A stretch of 64,000 bases of DNA, taken from positions 124,001 to 188,000 of the forward strand of contig CAVZVI010000014.1 of NCBI GenBank assembly GCA_963778675.1. Direction: 5' to 3'. This DNA is from CAWCDJ01 sp963778675. Its GTDB lineage: Bacteria > Acidobacteriota > Terriglobia > Bryobacterales > Bryobacteraceae. Within the stretch, counting starts at the first letter, position 1. Each line of letters begins with the position of its first letter. Positions 16,346 to 24,623 of the stretch are shown piece after piece. The notes beneath the pieces are model-generated. The model searched no databases and was not told where the DNA came from. It worked only from the letters and a program-made list of their open reading frames with translations. Position numbers and translations under genes: made by a program.

Positions 16346-17481
16346 CTCTCCTGAATAAGTTCCAGCAGTACGCCTCCGGTGGAAGCGGGGTGCACGAATA
16401 CGTAGAGGTGGCCGCCGGCGCCGGCGCGCGGTTCGTTGAGCAGGCGGGCGCCGGAGGCGCGCAGACGTTCGACCGCGGCGGGAAGGTCCGGGACCTTGAG
16501 CGCCACGTGATGCAGGCCGGGCCCGCGCTTTTCGAGAAACCTGGCGATCGTCGAATCGGGCGTGGCGGGCGCGAGGAGTTCGATGCGCGACTCGCCGGCG
16601 GGGAGCATGGCGACGTGGACCTTCTCGGTGGACACGGTCTCGCGATGACCGACATTTAGCCCAAGAGCCTCATAGAAGGACAACGCCGCATCTAAATTCG
16701 ACACGGCGATTCCGAGGTGGTCGATGGTCACGTGGGGCAGGCCTCCCGGCCTGTCCTGGACAGGCCAGGAGGCCTGTCCCACTAAGGCCGCGAGGTCGGC
16801 GATACCGGTTCCTTCCGTTGCCACGGTGCGAACGATCGGGGGCCGCTTTCCCTCGCCGAGGGTCAGCATGGACTGCAGTTCCCGCTCCACGCGATCGGCG
16901 CCCGGCAGGTCCGCCTTGTTGATGACGAACACGTCGGCGATCTCCATGATTCCGGCCTTGATCGCCTGGACATCGTCGCCCATTCCCGGTACCAGCACCA
17001 CAACCGTCACCTGCGCGAGGCCGGCGATCTCGACTTCGTCCTGCCCCACTCCCACGGTCTCGATGATCACGTAGTCTTTGCCCGCCGCGTCCATCAGGCG
17101 TGCGAGGTCGGCGGTGGCGCGCGCCAGTCCTCCGGTGGTGCCGCGCGTAGCCATGGAGCGGATGAAGATTCCGGGGTCGGCGTGGTGCCGCTGCATGCGG
17201 ATGCGGTCGCCCAGAATCGCGCCGCCGGAGATGCGGCTCGTGGGGTCCACCGCCAGAATCGCGACGGTCTTCCCGCCGGCGCGCAGCACCAGCGCCAGCG
17301 CGTCGACCAAAGTGCTCTTTCCGGCGCCGGGAGGCCCGGTGATGCCGACCACGCGGGCGTGGCCCGAGCCCAACTGCCGCAGAACCTCGAGCGCTTCCGG
17401 ATCCCGATTCTCCACGCCCGTGGCAGCCCGCGCCAGCGCACGCGCGTCGCCCTCCCGGATTTTCCGCGCCCAATCGTTCAT
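16342..17481 (-). CDS. Fusion of MeaB-type G3E GTPase with methylmalonyl-CoA epimerase
   Basis: I use ATG 17481, which overlaps the acyl-CoA dehydrogenase stop (TGATG), giving 379 residues. Residues about 1-245 are a MeaB/ArgK GTPase: Walker A GPPGAGKSTLVDAL, DPTSRISGGAILGDRIRMQ, ETVGVGQDEVEIAG, and NKAD. MeaB chaperones B12-dependent methylmalonyl-CoA mutase. Residues about 255-379 are a complete methylmalonyl-CoA epimerase of the glyoxalase/VOC fold: IDHLGIAVSNLDAALSFYEALGL, E and H metal ligands in GLHHVALKVPD and GGVLLELIQES. The linker GQASWPVQDRPGGLPHV is encoded by a 51-bp palindrome (16732-16782). A propionyl-CoA/methylmalonyl-CoA route is implied. Confidence 0.93.
   Translation of the reverse strand: MNDWARKIREGDARALARAATGVENRDPEALEVLRQLGSGHARVVGITGPPGAGKSTLVDALALVLRAGGKTVAILAVDPTSRISGGAILGDRIRMQRHHADPGIFIRSMATRGTTGGLARATADLARLMDAAGKDYVIIETVGVGQDEVEIAGLAQVTVVVLVPGMGDDVQAIKAGIMEIADVFVINKADLPGADRVERELQSMLTLGEGKRPPIVRTVATEGTGIADLAALVGQASWPVQDRPGGLPHVTIDHLGIAVSNLDAALSFYEALGLNVGHRETVSTEKVHVAMLPAGESRIELLAPATPDSTIARFLEKRGPGLHHVALKVPDLPAAVERLRASGARLLNEPRAGAGGHLYVFVHPASTGGVLLELIQES
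16732..16782. repeat. 51-bp near-perfect palindrome (REP-like) inside the meaB-epimerase fusion
   Basis: Two 25-base arms, 16732-16756 and 16758-16782, are inverted copies with only two mismatches, around a single T at 16757. The core is GGCCTCCcGGCCTGTCC / GGACAGGCCaGGAGGCC. The palindrome encodes the linker between the GTPase and epimerase domains. This looks like a mobile intergenic palindromic element that became coding when the two genes fused. Confidence 0.85.
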
Positions 17482-18623
17482 CAGTTCTTCAGGAGCTGCC
17501 GCGCGATCACCAGCCTCTGGATTTCGCTGGTGCCTTCCCCGATGGTGCACAGCTTGACGTCGCGGTAGAACTTCTCCACCGGGTAGTCTTTGATGAACCC
17601 GTAGCCGCCGTGGATCTGCACGGCCTCGTTGGCAATGCGCACCGCGGCCTCGGAGGCGAACAGTTTCGCCATGGCCGATTCGCGCGTCACGCGCATGCCC
17701 CGGTCGAGCATCCAGGCGGCGCGGTAGTTCAGCAGGCGCGCGGCGTCGAGATCGAGCGCCATATCCACCAGCTTGTGCTGGATCGCCTGAAACTCCGAGA
17801 TAGGCCGGCCGAACTGCTTGCGCAGCTTGGAGTAGCGCAGCGCGGCGTCGTAGGCCCCCTGGGCCATCCCGATGGAGAGCGCGGCGATCGAAATGCGCCC
17901 GCCGTCGAGCACCTTCAGGCTATCCACAAACCCCTCGTTGAGCTGCCCCAGAAGCTGCTGCGGGCCGAGGCGGCAGGTTTCGAAGATCACTTCCCCGGTG
18001 GCGCTGGCGCGCAGGCCGAGCTTGTTCTCCTTCTTGCCCGGGCGGAAACCCGGGGTGCCCTTCTCGATGATGAAGGCCGAGATCCCGTGCTGCGCCGCCG
18101 CGCGATCGGTCACCGCCATGGCCACGCAGACATCGGCGTAGTGCGCGTTGGTGGTGAACGTCTTGGCGCCGTTCAGCACCCAGCAGCCGTCTTCGCGCAC
18201 CGCCTTGGTGCGGGTGCCCGCGGCGTCGGACCCGGCTTCCGGCTCGGTGAGCGACCAGCAGCCGATCCATTCGCCGGTTGCCAGGTTCGGCAGATAGCGC
18301 CGGCGCTGCTCGTCGCTGCCGGCCTTAAAAATGTGGTTGGAGCAGAGCGAGGTGTGGGCGGCGAGAATGATGCCGACCGATCCATCTACGCGCGAGAGCT
18401 CTTCGATGATGATGGAGTACTCGATGTAGCCCATGCCGGCGCCGCCGAGCGCCTCGGGAAAGATCGCCCCCATGTACCCCAGTTTGCCCAGCTTGCGGAC
18501 GACTTCGAGCGGGAAGGTCTGCTCCTCATCCCACTCCATGACGTGTGGGGCAATCTCGGCCTCCGCGAATTCGCGGACCGCCCTGCGGAGTTGAAGCTGT
18601 TCCGGCGTGTACTCGAAGTCCAC
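17481..18623 (-). CDS. Acyl-CoA dehydrogenase (short-chain type)
   Basis: 380-residue FAD-dependent acyl-CoA dehydrogenase with the full family layout. The N-terminal helical domain is followed by CWSLTEPEAGSDAAGTRTKA and FTTNAHYADVCVAMAVT (beta domain, FAD contacts). The C-terminal domain has RKQFGRPISEFQAIQHKLVDM and the loop QIHGGYGFIKDYPVEKFYRDVKLCTIGEGTSEIQR. The catalytic base is the Glu in GEGTSE near residue 367, as in short-chain or butyryl-CoA types. It leads the minus-strand pair with the MeaB-epimerase fusion, so it may feed branched- or odd-chain substrates towards propionyl-CoA. Confidence 0.92.
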   Translation of the reverse strand: MDFEYTPEQLQLRRAVREFAEAEIAPHVMEWDEEQTFPLEVVRKLGKLGYMGAIFPEALGGAGMGYIEYSIIIEELSRVDGSVGIILAAHTSLCSNHIFKAGSDEQRRRYLPNLATGEWIGCWSLTEPEAGSDAAGTRTKAVREDGCWVLNGAKTFTTNAHYADVCVAMAVTDRAAAQHGISAFIIEKGTPGFRPGKKENKLGLRASATGEVIFETCRLGPQQLLGQLNEGFVDSLKVLDGGRISIAALSIGMAQGAYDAALRYSKLRKQFGRPISEFQAIQHKLVDMALDLDAARLLNYRAAWMLDRGMRVTRESAMAKLFASEAAVRIANEAVQIHGGYGFIKDYPVEKFYRDVKLCTIGEGTSEIQRLVIARQLLKN

Positions 18624-18632
18624 GGCGGATCC

Positions 18633-19841
18633 CTATACGATCTCTTCCCTGGCGGCGTCCCAGCGCACGGTGCGCCCTTGCCGGTAGCTTTCCACGGCCA
18701 TGCGGCAGGCGACGGCCACGCGGTATCCGAGGTCGAACGGGCAGTTCGGCTGCTTGCCCGGATTGCGAACGCAATCGAGGAAGTTCTGCATGTGGGCGGC
18801 GCGCTCGTTGCGGGTGACGCCGACCATTTCATTGCCGTCCTTGCGGTTGACCTTCTGCGGCGTATACCGGATGCTCTGCGGTGTGTGGGAGATGGTGCCG
18901 TTGTCGCCCAGCACTTCTTCGCTCACGCCCAGCTTGTCGTTTCCGAACCCGGAGGTCCAGTTGAAGAGCAGCTCCTCTTCCTGCACCAGCGAAACGTTCA
19001 TGGTGTCGGGAACTTCACGGCCGTCTTTCCACAGGTACAGGCCGCCGGTCATCGTGGCCTGCCGCGGAATCTTCAACCCCATCGTCTTGTACCAGAAGGC
19101 CAGCTGGTGGCACATGTTCTCGTAGACATTGCCGCCCGAGTAATCCCAGTAGAACCGCCAGTTGATGTAGCGGTTGGCGTCGAAGGGCCGCTGCGGCGCC
19201 TCACCCAGGAAAGCCTTCCACACGATATTCTCGGCGGTCATGTCGGGGTAGACCTGGCGCGCCCACTGCGGCTTGCCGTGGGGGGTGTTGCGGTACATGT
19301 GGGCTTCGATGGAAGTGACCTTGCCGATCAGCTCCGGCTTGAGGAAGCTGAGGGCGTCGGGAATGTGTCCATAAGAAGTCCACTGGTGGCCGACTTGCAC
19401 CGCCCGATTGCCGCCCGCGTGTTCCACCGCGGCCCGCATCCTCTTCGCATGGGCCAGGGTGAACGCCATGGTCTTTTCCTGGTAGACGTGCTTGCCGGCA
19501 TCGAGCGCGGCGGTGAAATGCTCACAATGCAGGTGCTGCGGGGTGGCGATCAGGACGGCGTCGATGCTCTTGTCGTCCAGCAGATTGCGGTAGTCGAGAT
19601 AGGTCCTGGCACCCGGCGCAATGGCCTTCACCTCTTCCAGCCGGCGGGTATAGACGTCAGCCGCGCCGACGCATTCGGTATTGGGAAGACTCACCGCCTC
19701 GCGCAGGATCTCCGACCCGCGGGCGCCGGGGCCGATAATGCCGATACGAATCCGATCGTTCGCGCCAAGCACGTTGGAAGCAGCCAGGGTGCCCGCCAAT
19801 CCGGTGGCTACCTTGCCGATGAAATTGCGTCGAGATTGCAT
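18633..19841 (-). CDS. Tat-exported Gfo/Idh/MocA family oxidoreductase
   Basis: 402 residues. The N-terminus has a twin-arginine signal (SRRNFIGKVATGLAGTLAASNVLG), then a Rossmann NAD(P)-binding start IRIGIIGPGARGSEILREA. The central EKTMAFTLAHAKRMRAAVE block replaces the classic EKP. The C-terminal beta domain is NWRFYWDYSGGNVYENMCHQLAFWYKTMGL. Secreted members of this family act on sugars or glycan parts, probably with tightly bound NAD(P); some are glycosidases of that type. It resembles the paralogue at 52500-53777. The substrate is unknown. Confidence 0.87.
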   Translation of the reverse strand: MQSRRNFIGKVATGLAGTLAASNVLGANDRIRIGIIGPGARGSEILREAVSLPNTECVGAADVYTRRLEEVKAIAPGARTYLDYRNLLDDKSIDAVLIATPQHLHCEHFTAALDAGKHVYQEKTMAFTLAHAKRMRAAVEHAGGNRAVQVGHQWTSYGHIPDALSFLKPELIGKVTSIEAHMYRNTPHGKPQWARQVYPDMTAENIVWKAFLGEAPQRPFDANRYINWRFYWDYSGGNVYENMCHQLAFWYKTMGLKIPRQATMTGGLYLWKDGREVPDTMNVSLVQEEELLFNWTSGFGNDKLGVSEEVLGDNGTISHTPQSIRYTPQKVNRKDGNEMVGVTRNERAAHMQNFLDCVRNPGKQPNCPFDLGYRVAVACRMAVESYRQGRTVRWDAAREEIV

Positions 19842-19910
19842 GGAAAAGCGCTTACTCCTTACCGCGCCGCGACCGCCATGGGGCCGGTGATTCTAAACAA
19901 TTATATCCTG

Positions 19911-20933
19911 CTAGGCCCCGACATACCGCGCATACAGGCTCCGGGCAATTCCCGTATCGCTGGTACCCTTGACGATTGCCCGGCCGTCGGGGAATACGGT
20001 CATCTCATAGGGGGACGCCAGAAACCGCAGCGCGAACCGGTTGGCCCGCACCTCGCCGAGCGGTTCAAGCCGCAAGCGCAACTCGTCCAGGTCGATCGGC
20101 CGCGCCCGCTCGTGAATCTGGACGGCGTTCCGGCCGCACAGGGTCACCGGGCCCCGGCGGGATTCGTCGAGGTAGGCGAACTCCCGCCGGCCGCATGAGG
20201 GGCAGTCCTGGTCCCGCGGGGGCGCCTCGATCTGGCGGACGCGGCCCTCCCAGAGATCCATGGTGGTGATGCGAGCGTGCACCGAATCTGCGTTGCCGGA
20301 CAGAATCTTCAGGGCATCGGCCACCTGAAACGAAGCCACCGCGGAAATGATCACGTTCAGCACCCCCGCCGTTTCGCAGGTGGGCTGAACGCCGGCGGGC
20401 GGCTCGGGATAGACGCAGCGCAGGCACGCCGTGCGCCCCGGAAAGACCGGCAGGGCCAGGCCATAACTCCCCACGGCCGCCCCGTAAATCCATGGAATAT
20501 TGAAACTTACGGCGAAATCGTTGATCAGGTAGCGGGTATCGAAGTTGTCCGTGCCGTCGAGGATCACGCCGGCCCCCTCTAGCAGTTCCACGGCGTTGCC
20601 CGCGGTCAGGTCGGCCACCACACCCCGCACCGCGACAGAGGAATTGATGCGGGCGATCCGCCGCTCGGCCGCCGCGGCCTTCGGCAGAGCTTCGGCCGCA
20701 TCGGACTCCTCGAAAAGCCACTGCCGGTGGAGGTTGGACGGCTCGACGTAGTCGCGGTCGATGATGGTGATCCGCCCGACCCCGGCGCGAGCGAGGGCGG
20801 CCGCCTGGAAACTCCCTAACGCCCCGCACCCCACCACCACGGCATGCGACCCCAGCAGCGCCTCCTGACCCGCCTCGCCGATCTGCGGGAACAGGATCTG
20901 CCGCGAATAGCGTTCGCGTTCGGCCGCATCCAT
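19911..20933 (-). CDS. ThiF/MoeB/HesA-type adenylyltransferase (E1-like)
   Basis: 340 residues. It opens ERERYSRQILFPQIGEAGQEALLGSHAVVVGCGALGSFQAAALARAGVG, the MoeB/ThiF signature with the ATP-binding Rossmann loop. Other family marks are ITIIDRDYVEPSNLHRQWLF, DGTDNFDTRYLIND, zinc-ligand pairs CLRC and CPSC, and the catalytic-loop Cys in TCETAGVLN. A C-terminal extension (about 265-340) is not part of minimal MoeB. These enzymes adenylate the C-terminal glycine of a small sulfur carrier (MoaD, ThiS). No such carrier lies adjacent, so the pathway is open. It diverges from the BamA operon with a 43-bp gap. Confidence 0.87.
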   Translation of the reverse strand: MDAAERERYSRQILFPQIGEAGQEALLGSHAVVVGCGALGSFQAAALARAGVGRITIIDRDYVEPSNLHRQWLFEESDAAEALPKAAAAERRIARINSSVAVRGVVADLTAGNAVELLEGAGVILDGTDNFDTRYLINDFAVSFNIPWIYGAAVGSYGLALPVFPGRTACLRCVYPEPPAGVQPTCETAGVLNVIISAVASFQVADALKILSGNADSVHARITTMDLWEGRVRQIEAPPRDQDCPSCGRREFAYLDESRRGPVTLCGRNAVQIHERARPIDLDELRLRLEPLGEVRANRFALRFLASPYEMTVFPDGRAIVKGTSDTGIARSLYARYVGA

Positions 20934-20976
20934 GATTCCGATGGTAACAAAGTTGCCTTGAACGGCTTACGTTATC

Positions 20977-23967
20977 ATGAGATTGGTGCGCAAGCGGCTC
21001 GCCTTCTTCCTTTTTTTGTGTCTGATCGGAGCGGCGGCCCGACCCTCCATCCTTTCCGCGCAGTACCAGAAATTCGAAGGCGCGATGATCCGCAACATCC
21101 AGTTCAATCCCCGGCAGCAGCCGCTCGACGCCTCCCAACTCCATGACATCCTGCCTTTGAAAATGAACACGGCGCTCCACATCGAGGAGGTGCGTGCCAG
21201 CATCGAGCGCCTGTTCGCCACTGGCCGCTACTCCGATATCCAGGTGGACGCCCAGCCCTACCGGGACGGCTGCGCCATCGTGTTCGTGACACAACAGAGT
21301 TGGTTCGTCGGCGACCTGGGAGCCTCGGGCAATATCTCCAGCCCGCCCAACTCCGGCCAACTGCAGAACGCGGCGCAGCTCGATCTCGGGCAGCCTTTCA
21401 CGCAGCAGAAATTGCAGGACGGAATCGAGAACCAGAAACGGCTGCTCGAAAGTAACGGCCTGTTCCGGGGCCAGGTGCGTCCCGTGTTCGATTGGGAGAC
21501 GGATAAGGACTACCAGCAGGTCAACATTCACTTCGATGTCGACGCCGGACCCCGTGCGCGGTTCACTACACCTGTGTTCAAAGGGGACCTCAAAATGGAC
21601 CAGCAGAAGATCGTACAGGCGACCAAATTCCGCCGCTGGCTGATCCATACCTGGAAGCCTATGACGCAGACGCGCGTGCGGCAGGGGCTGGAGGGGGTAC
21701 GCTCGCTGTACCAGAAGTCCAACCGCCTGGAGGCAAAGATCGCCGTCCAATCGATGGAGTACGACCCCGAGACCAACAGCGCCATCCCGACGATCCAGAT
21801 CGATGCCGGTCCGCGCATCGAGGTTCGGACCGTGGGCGCCAAGCTCTCCCAGAAGACGCTGCAGCGGTACATTCCGGTTTTCGAGGAACACGCGGTGGAT
21901 CACGATCTGCTGGTGGAGGGGGCTCACAACCTGCGCGACTATTTTCAGTCGCAGGGCTACTTCGAGGCGGAGGTGGAATTCAAGGAGCAGAACGTCATCA
22001 ACGACAAGGCCGCCATCGATTACCTGATCAACACCGGCACGCGGCATAAGCTGGTTTCGATCAAGATCGACGGAAACCGCTATTTCGATACGGAGACCCT
22101 TCGCGAGCGCATGTACCTGCAGCCGGCCTCGCTGCTGCAGTTCCGGCACGGGCGCTACAGCGAGGACCTGCTGACCCGCGACGAGAACTCCATCCGCAGC
22201 CTCTACGAGTCGAACGGTTTCCCGGACGTCAAGGTCACTCACCAGGTCATCGACAACTACCTCGGTAAGACCGACAACATCGCGGTCGTCATCGACGTCG
22301 ACGAGGGGCCGCAGCAGTTCATCGCGAGCCTGACGGTGGACGGCATCGAGCGGCTCAAGCGCGAACAGATCATGCCCCTGCTCGGCTCGGTTGCCGGGCA
22401 GCCCTTCAGCGAGTTCAACGTTGCGGTGGACCGCGACACCATCCTCGCGCAGTATTTCGAAAAAGGATTTCCGCGCGCCACCTTCGAGTGGAACTATACC
22501 GTCGCCGCCGAACCGAACCGCGTGAACCTGCACTACGTGGTGCACGAGGGCCAGGAGCAGTTCGTGCGCCAGGTGCTGATCAGCGGCAACACGGTGACGC
22601 GCTCGCACCTGATCGACCAGAACATCACGCTCAGTCCCGGCGATCCGCTCTCGCCCACCGCGGTGACGGACATTCAGCGGCGGCTCTACGGTCTCGGCGT
22701 GTTCGCGCGGGTGGATGCGGCCGTCCAGAATCCGGACGGCGACACCGACCACAAGTACGTGCTGTACAACCTGGAAGAGGCGCGGCGGTACTCGGTGGCG
22801 GTGGGCGTCGGCGCGGAGCTGGGCCGCATCGGCCAGGGGTGCCAGACCTGCTTCGACTCTCCGGCCGGGGCCACGGGCTTCTCACCGCGCGTCTCTCTCG
22901 ATGTCACCCGGAACAACCTCTGGGGCCTGACCCACAGCATCAGTCTGCGGACGCGCGTATCCACGCTCGACCAGCGCGTGCTCCTCAACTACTCGTGGCC
23001 GCACTTTCGCAACCACGACAACCTGACGGTTTCGTTCACGGGTCTTTACGAAGACTCGCACGACATTAATACATTCAACTTCCGGCGGCAGGAGGGATCG
23101 CTCCAGTTCACCCAGCGGCTCAGCAAGGCTACCACCGTGTTCTACCGCTACACGTACCGGCGCGTGGGCGTCAGCGACCTCAAGGTCACTCCGTTCCTCA
23201 TCCCGCAGGTTTCACAGCCGGCGCTGGTCGGCATGACGTCCCTCAACCTGGTGCAGGACCGGCGCGACGACCCACTGGACCCGCACCGCGGCATCTTCAC
23301 TACGGTCGATCTCGGACTGGCGGACCACGTCTTCGGCTCGCAGCGCAACTACGCGCGGCTTCTGATGCGAAATGCGACTTATTACAGCATCGGCAAGCGC
23401 CTGGTGCTGGCGCGCATGACGCAGTTCGGGGATTTGTACGCGTTCAACTACTCCGGCGATCCGCTGGAGGCGATCCCTCTGCCCGAGCGGCTGTTCGGAG
23501 GCGGCAGTACCTCGCATCGCGGATTTCCCGAGAACCAGGCCGGCCCGCGCGACCCCACTACGGGCTTTCCGCTGGGCGGTACCGCACTGCTCTTCAACCA
23601 GACGGAGTTGCGGTTTCCGCTGATCGGAGAGAATATCGGGGGCGTGCTGTTTCACGATATGGGGAACGTCTTCTCGGATATTCGCAACATCACGTACAAA
23701 GTGAGCCAGCCGGATCTCGAACATTTCGACTACATGGCGCACGCGGCGGGTTTTGGGCTGCGCTACCGGACGCCCATCGGGCCGGTGCGCCTGGACCTGG
23801 CTTACAGCATCAATCCGCCGTCGTTCTTCGGGTTTTCCGGCACCCAGCAGGACCTGGTGAATGCCGGCGTCACCCCGTGCTCGCCGCCGGCTGGCGTGCC
23901 CAACCAGTGTACGGTGCAGCACGTGAGCCACTTCCAATTCTTCTTCTCGATTGGACAGACGTTTTGA
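20977..23967 (+). CDS. BamA/TamA-family outer-membrane assembly protein
   Basis: 996 residues of the Omp85 family. A signal peptide (about 1-28) is followed by several POTRA domains to about 590 (for example IRNIQFNPRQQPLDASQLHDILPLKMNTAL; VSIKIDGNRYFDTETLRERMYL; ASLTVDGIERLKREQIMPLLGSVAGQPF; VRQVLISGNTVTRSHLIDQNITLSPGDPL). A C-terminal 16-strand barrel then has the FGGGSTSHRGFPENQAGP motif (VRGF/Y type) and GVLFHDMGNVFSD, ending in Phe (FFFSIGQTF), the outer-membrane insertion signal. With tamB two genes downstream it may be the TamA-type partner or a second BamA. It is first in a tight three-gene operon. Confidence 0.93.
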   Translation: MRLVRKRLAFFLFLCLIGAAARPSILSAQYQKFEGAMIRNIQFNPRQQPLDASQLHDILPLKMNTALHIEEVRASIERLFATGRYSDIQVDAQPYRDGCAIVFVTQQSWFVGDLGASGNISSPPNSGQLQNAAQLDLGQPFTQQKLQDGIENQKRLLESNGLFRGQVRPVFDWETDKDYQQVNIHFDVDAGPRARFTTPVFKGDLKMDQQKIVQATKFRRWLIHTWKPMTQTRVRQGLEGVRSLYQKSNRLEAKIAVQSMEYDPETNSAIPTIQIDAGPRIEVRTVGAKLSQKTLQRYIPVFEEHAVDHDLLVEGAHNLRDYFQSQGYFEAEVEFKEQNVINDKAAIDYLINTGTRHKLVSIKIDGNRYFDTETLRERMYLQPASLLQFRHGRYSEDLLTRDENSIRSLYESNGFPDVKVTHQVIDNYLGKTDNIAVVIDVDEGPQQFIASLTVDGIERLKREQIMPLLGSVAGQPFSEFNVAVDRDTILAQYFEKGFPRATFEWNYTVAAEPNRVNLHYVVHEGQEQFVRQVLISGNTVTRSHLIDQNITLSPGDPLSPTAVTDIQRRLYGLGVFARVDAAVQNPDGDTDHKYVLYNLEEARRYSVAVGVGAELGRIGQGCQTCFDSPAGATGFSPRVSLDVTRNNLWGLTHSISLRTRVSTLDQRVLLNYSWPHFRNHDNLTVSFTGLYEDSHDINTFNFRRQEGSLQFTQRLSKATTVFYRYTYRRVGVSDLKVTPFLIPQVSQPALVGMTSLNLVQDRRDDPLDPHRGIFTTVDLGLADHVFGSQRNYARLLMRNATYYSIGKRLVLARMTQFGDLYAFNYSGDPLEAIPLPERLFGGGSTSHRGFPENQAGPRDPTTGFPLGGTALLFNQTELRFPLIGENIGGVLFHDMGNVFSDIRNITYKVSQPDLEHFDYMAHAAGFGLRYRTPIGPVRLDLAYSINPPSFFGFSGTQQDLVNAGVTPCSPPAGVPNQCTVQHVSHFQFFFSIGQTF

Positions 23968-23969
23968 GC

Positions 23970-24623
23970 ATGGCGCGCCTAATCCGGTGGATCGCACCTC
24001 TACTGGCCGCCCTTGTGCCCGCCGGTGCGGTAATCATCGATCGGATCGCCGTCTCCGTCGGAAACCAGGTGATCACCACCAGCGACATCGACCGCGAGAT
24101 TCGCGTGTCGGCGTTCCTCGGAGGCGCCACACCCGATTTCAGCGCCGCCGGCCGGCGCGCGACCGCCGACCGGATGGTGGAGCAGCGGCTGATCCGCCAC
24201 GAACTCGAAACCAGCCGCTACCCGGTTCCCCAGCCGTCGGAGATCGACCCGGTGCTTGCCGAGCTGGTAAAGAAGCAGTTCCACGGTGAAGCGGCGTACC
24301 GCACCGCCCTCCACACTTACGGAATTACGGAACAGGACGTCCGCGATGAGTTGCTCTGGCAGCGGACACTGCTCCTTTTCGTCGACGATCGCTTCCGGCC
24401 GGCGGTACAGGTGACCGAACAGGAGATCAAGGATTACTTTGACAAAGTGGTGGCTCCGGCCGCGAGAGCCGCGCACCCGGACCAACCCGCGACGCTCGAT
24501 GCCTACCGCGAACAGATTCTGCGCACCCTGACCGGCCAGCGGGCCGACGAGGAGATGGACCGGTGGCTCAAGGAGGCCCGCGCCCGAACCGAGATCGTCT
24601 ACCACCCGGAGGCTTTCCAATGA
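23970..24623 (+). CDS. SurA N-domain-like periplasmic chaperone (no PPIase domain)
   Basis: I use ATG 23970, two bases after the upstream stop, giving 217 residues with a signal peptide (about 1-20). It begins IDRIAVSVGNQVITTSDIDREIRVSAFL, the hallmark opening of SurA/parvulin-type chaperones. The helical chaperone domain follows (LIRHELETSRYPVPQPSEIDPVLAELVKKQF ... VQVTEQEIKDYFDKVV). A parvulin rotamase domain should sit where the protein simply closes with a C-terminal helix, so it is probably a chaperone only. It sits between omp85 and tamB genes, overlapping tamB by four bases (ATGA), so a role in presenting client proteins to that machinery is likely. Confidence 0.8.
   Translation: MARLIRWIAPLLAALVPAGAVIIDRIAVSVGNQVITTSDIDREIRVSAFLGGATPDFSAAGRRATADRMVEQRLIRHELETSRYPVPQPSEIDPVLAELVKKQFHGEAAYRTALHTYGITEQDVRDELLWQRTLLLFVDDRFRPAVQVTEQEIKDYFDKVVAPAARAAHPDQPATLDAYREQILRTLTGQRADEEMDRWLKEARARTEIVYHPEAFQ

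Noticed and set aside
17610..20198. 862-codon plus-strand frame opposite the acyl-CoA dehydrogenase and Gfo/Idh/MocA genes
   Set aside because: Shadow of two clear minus-strand genes; composition and lack of motifs show it is not coding.
20065..22752. Long minus-strand open frame opposite the Omp85 and ThiF-like genes
   Set aside because: It is antisense to recognised genes, has the Arg/His/Gly-rich composition of a shadow frame in GC-rich DNA, and no domain.
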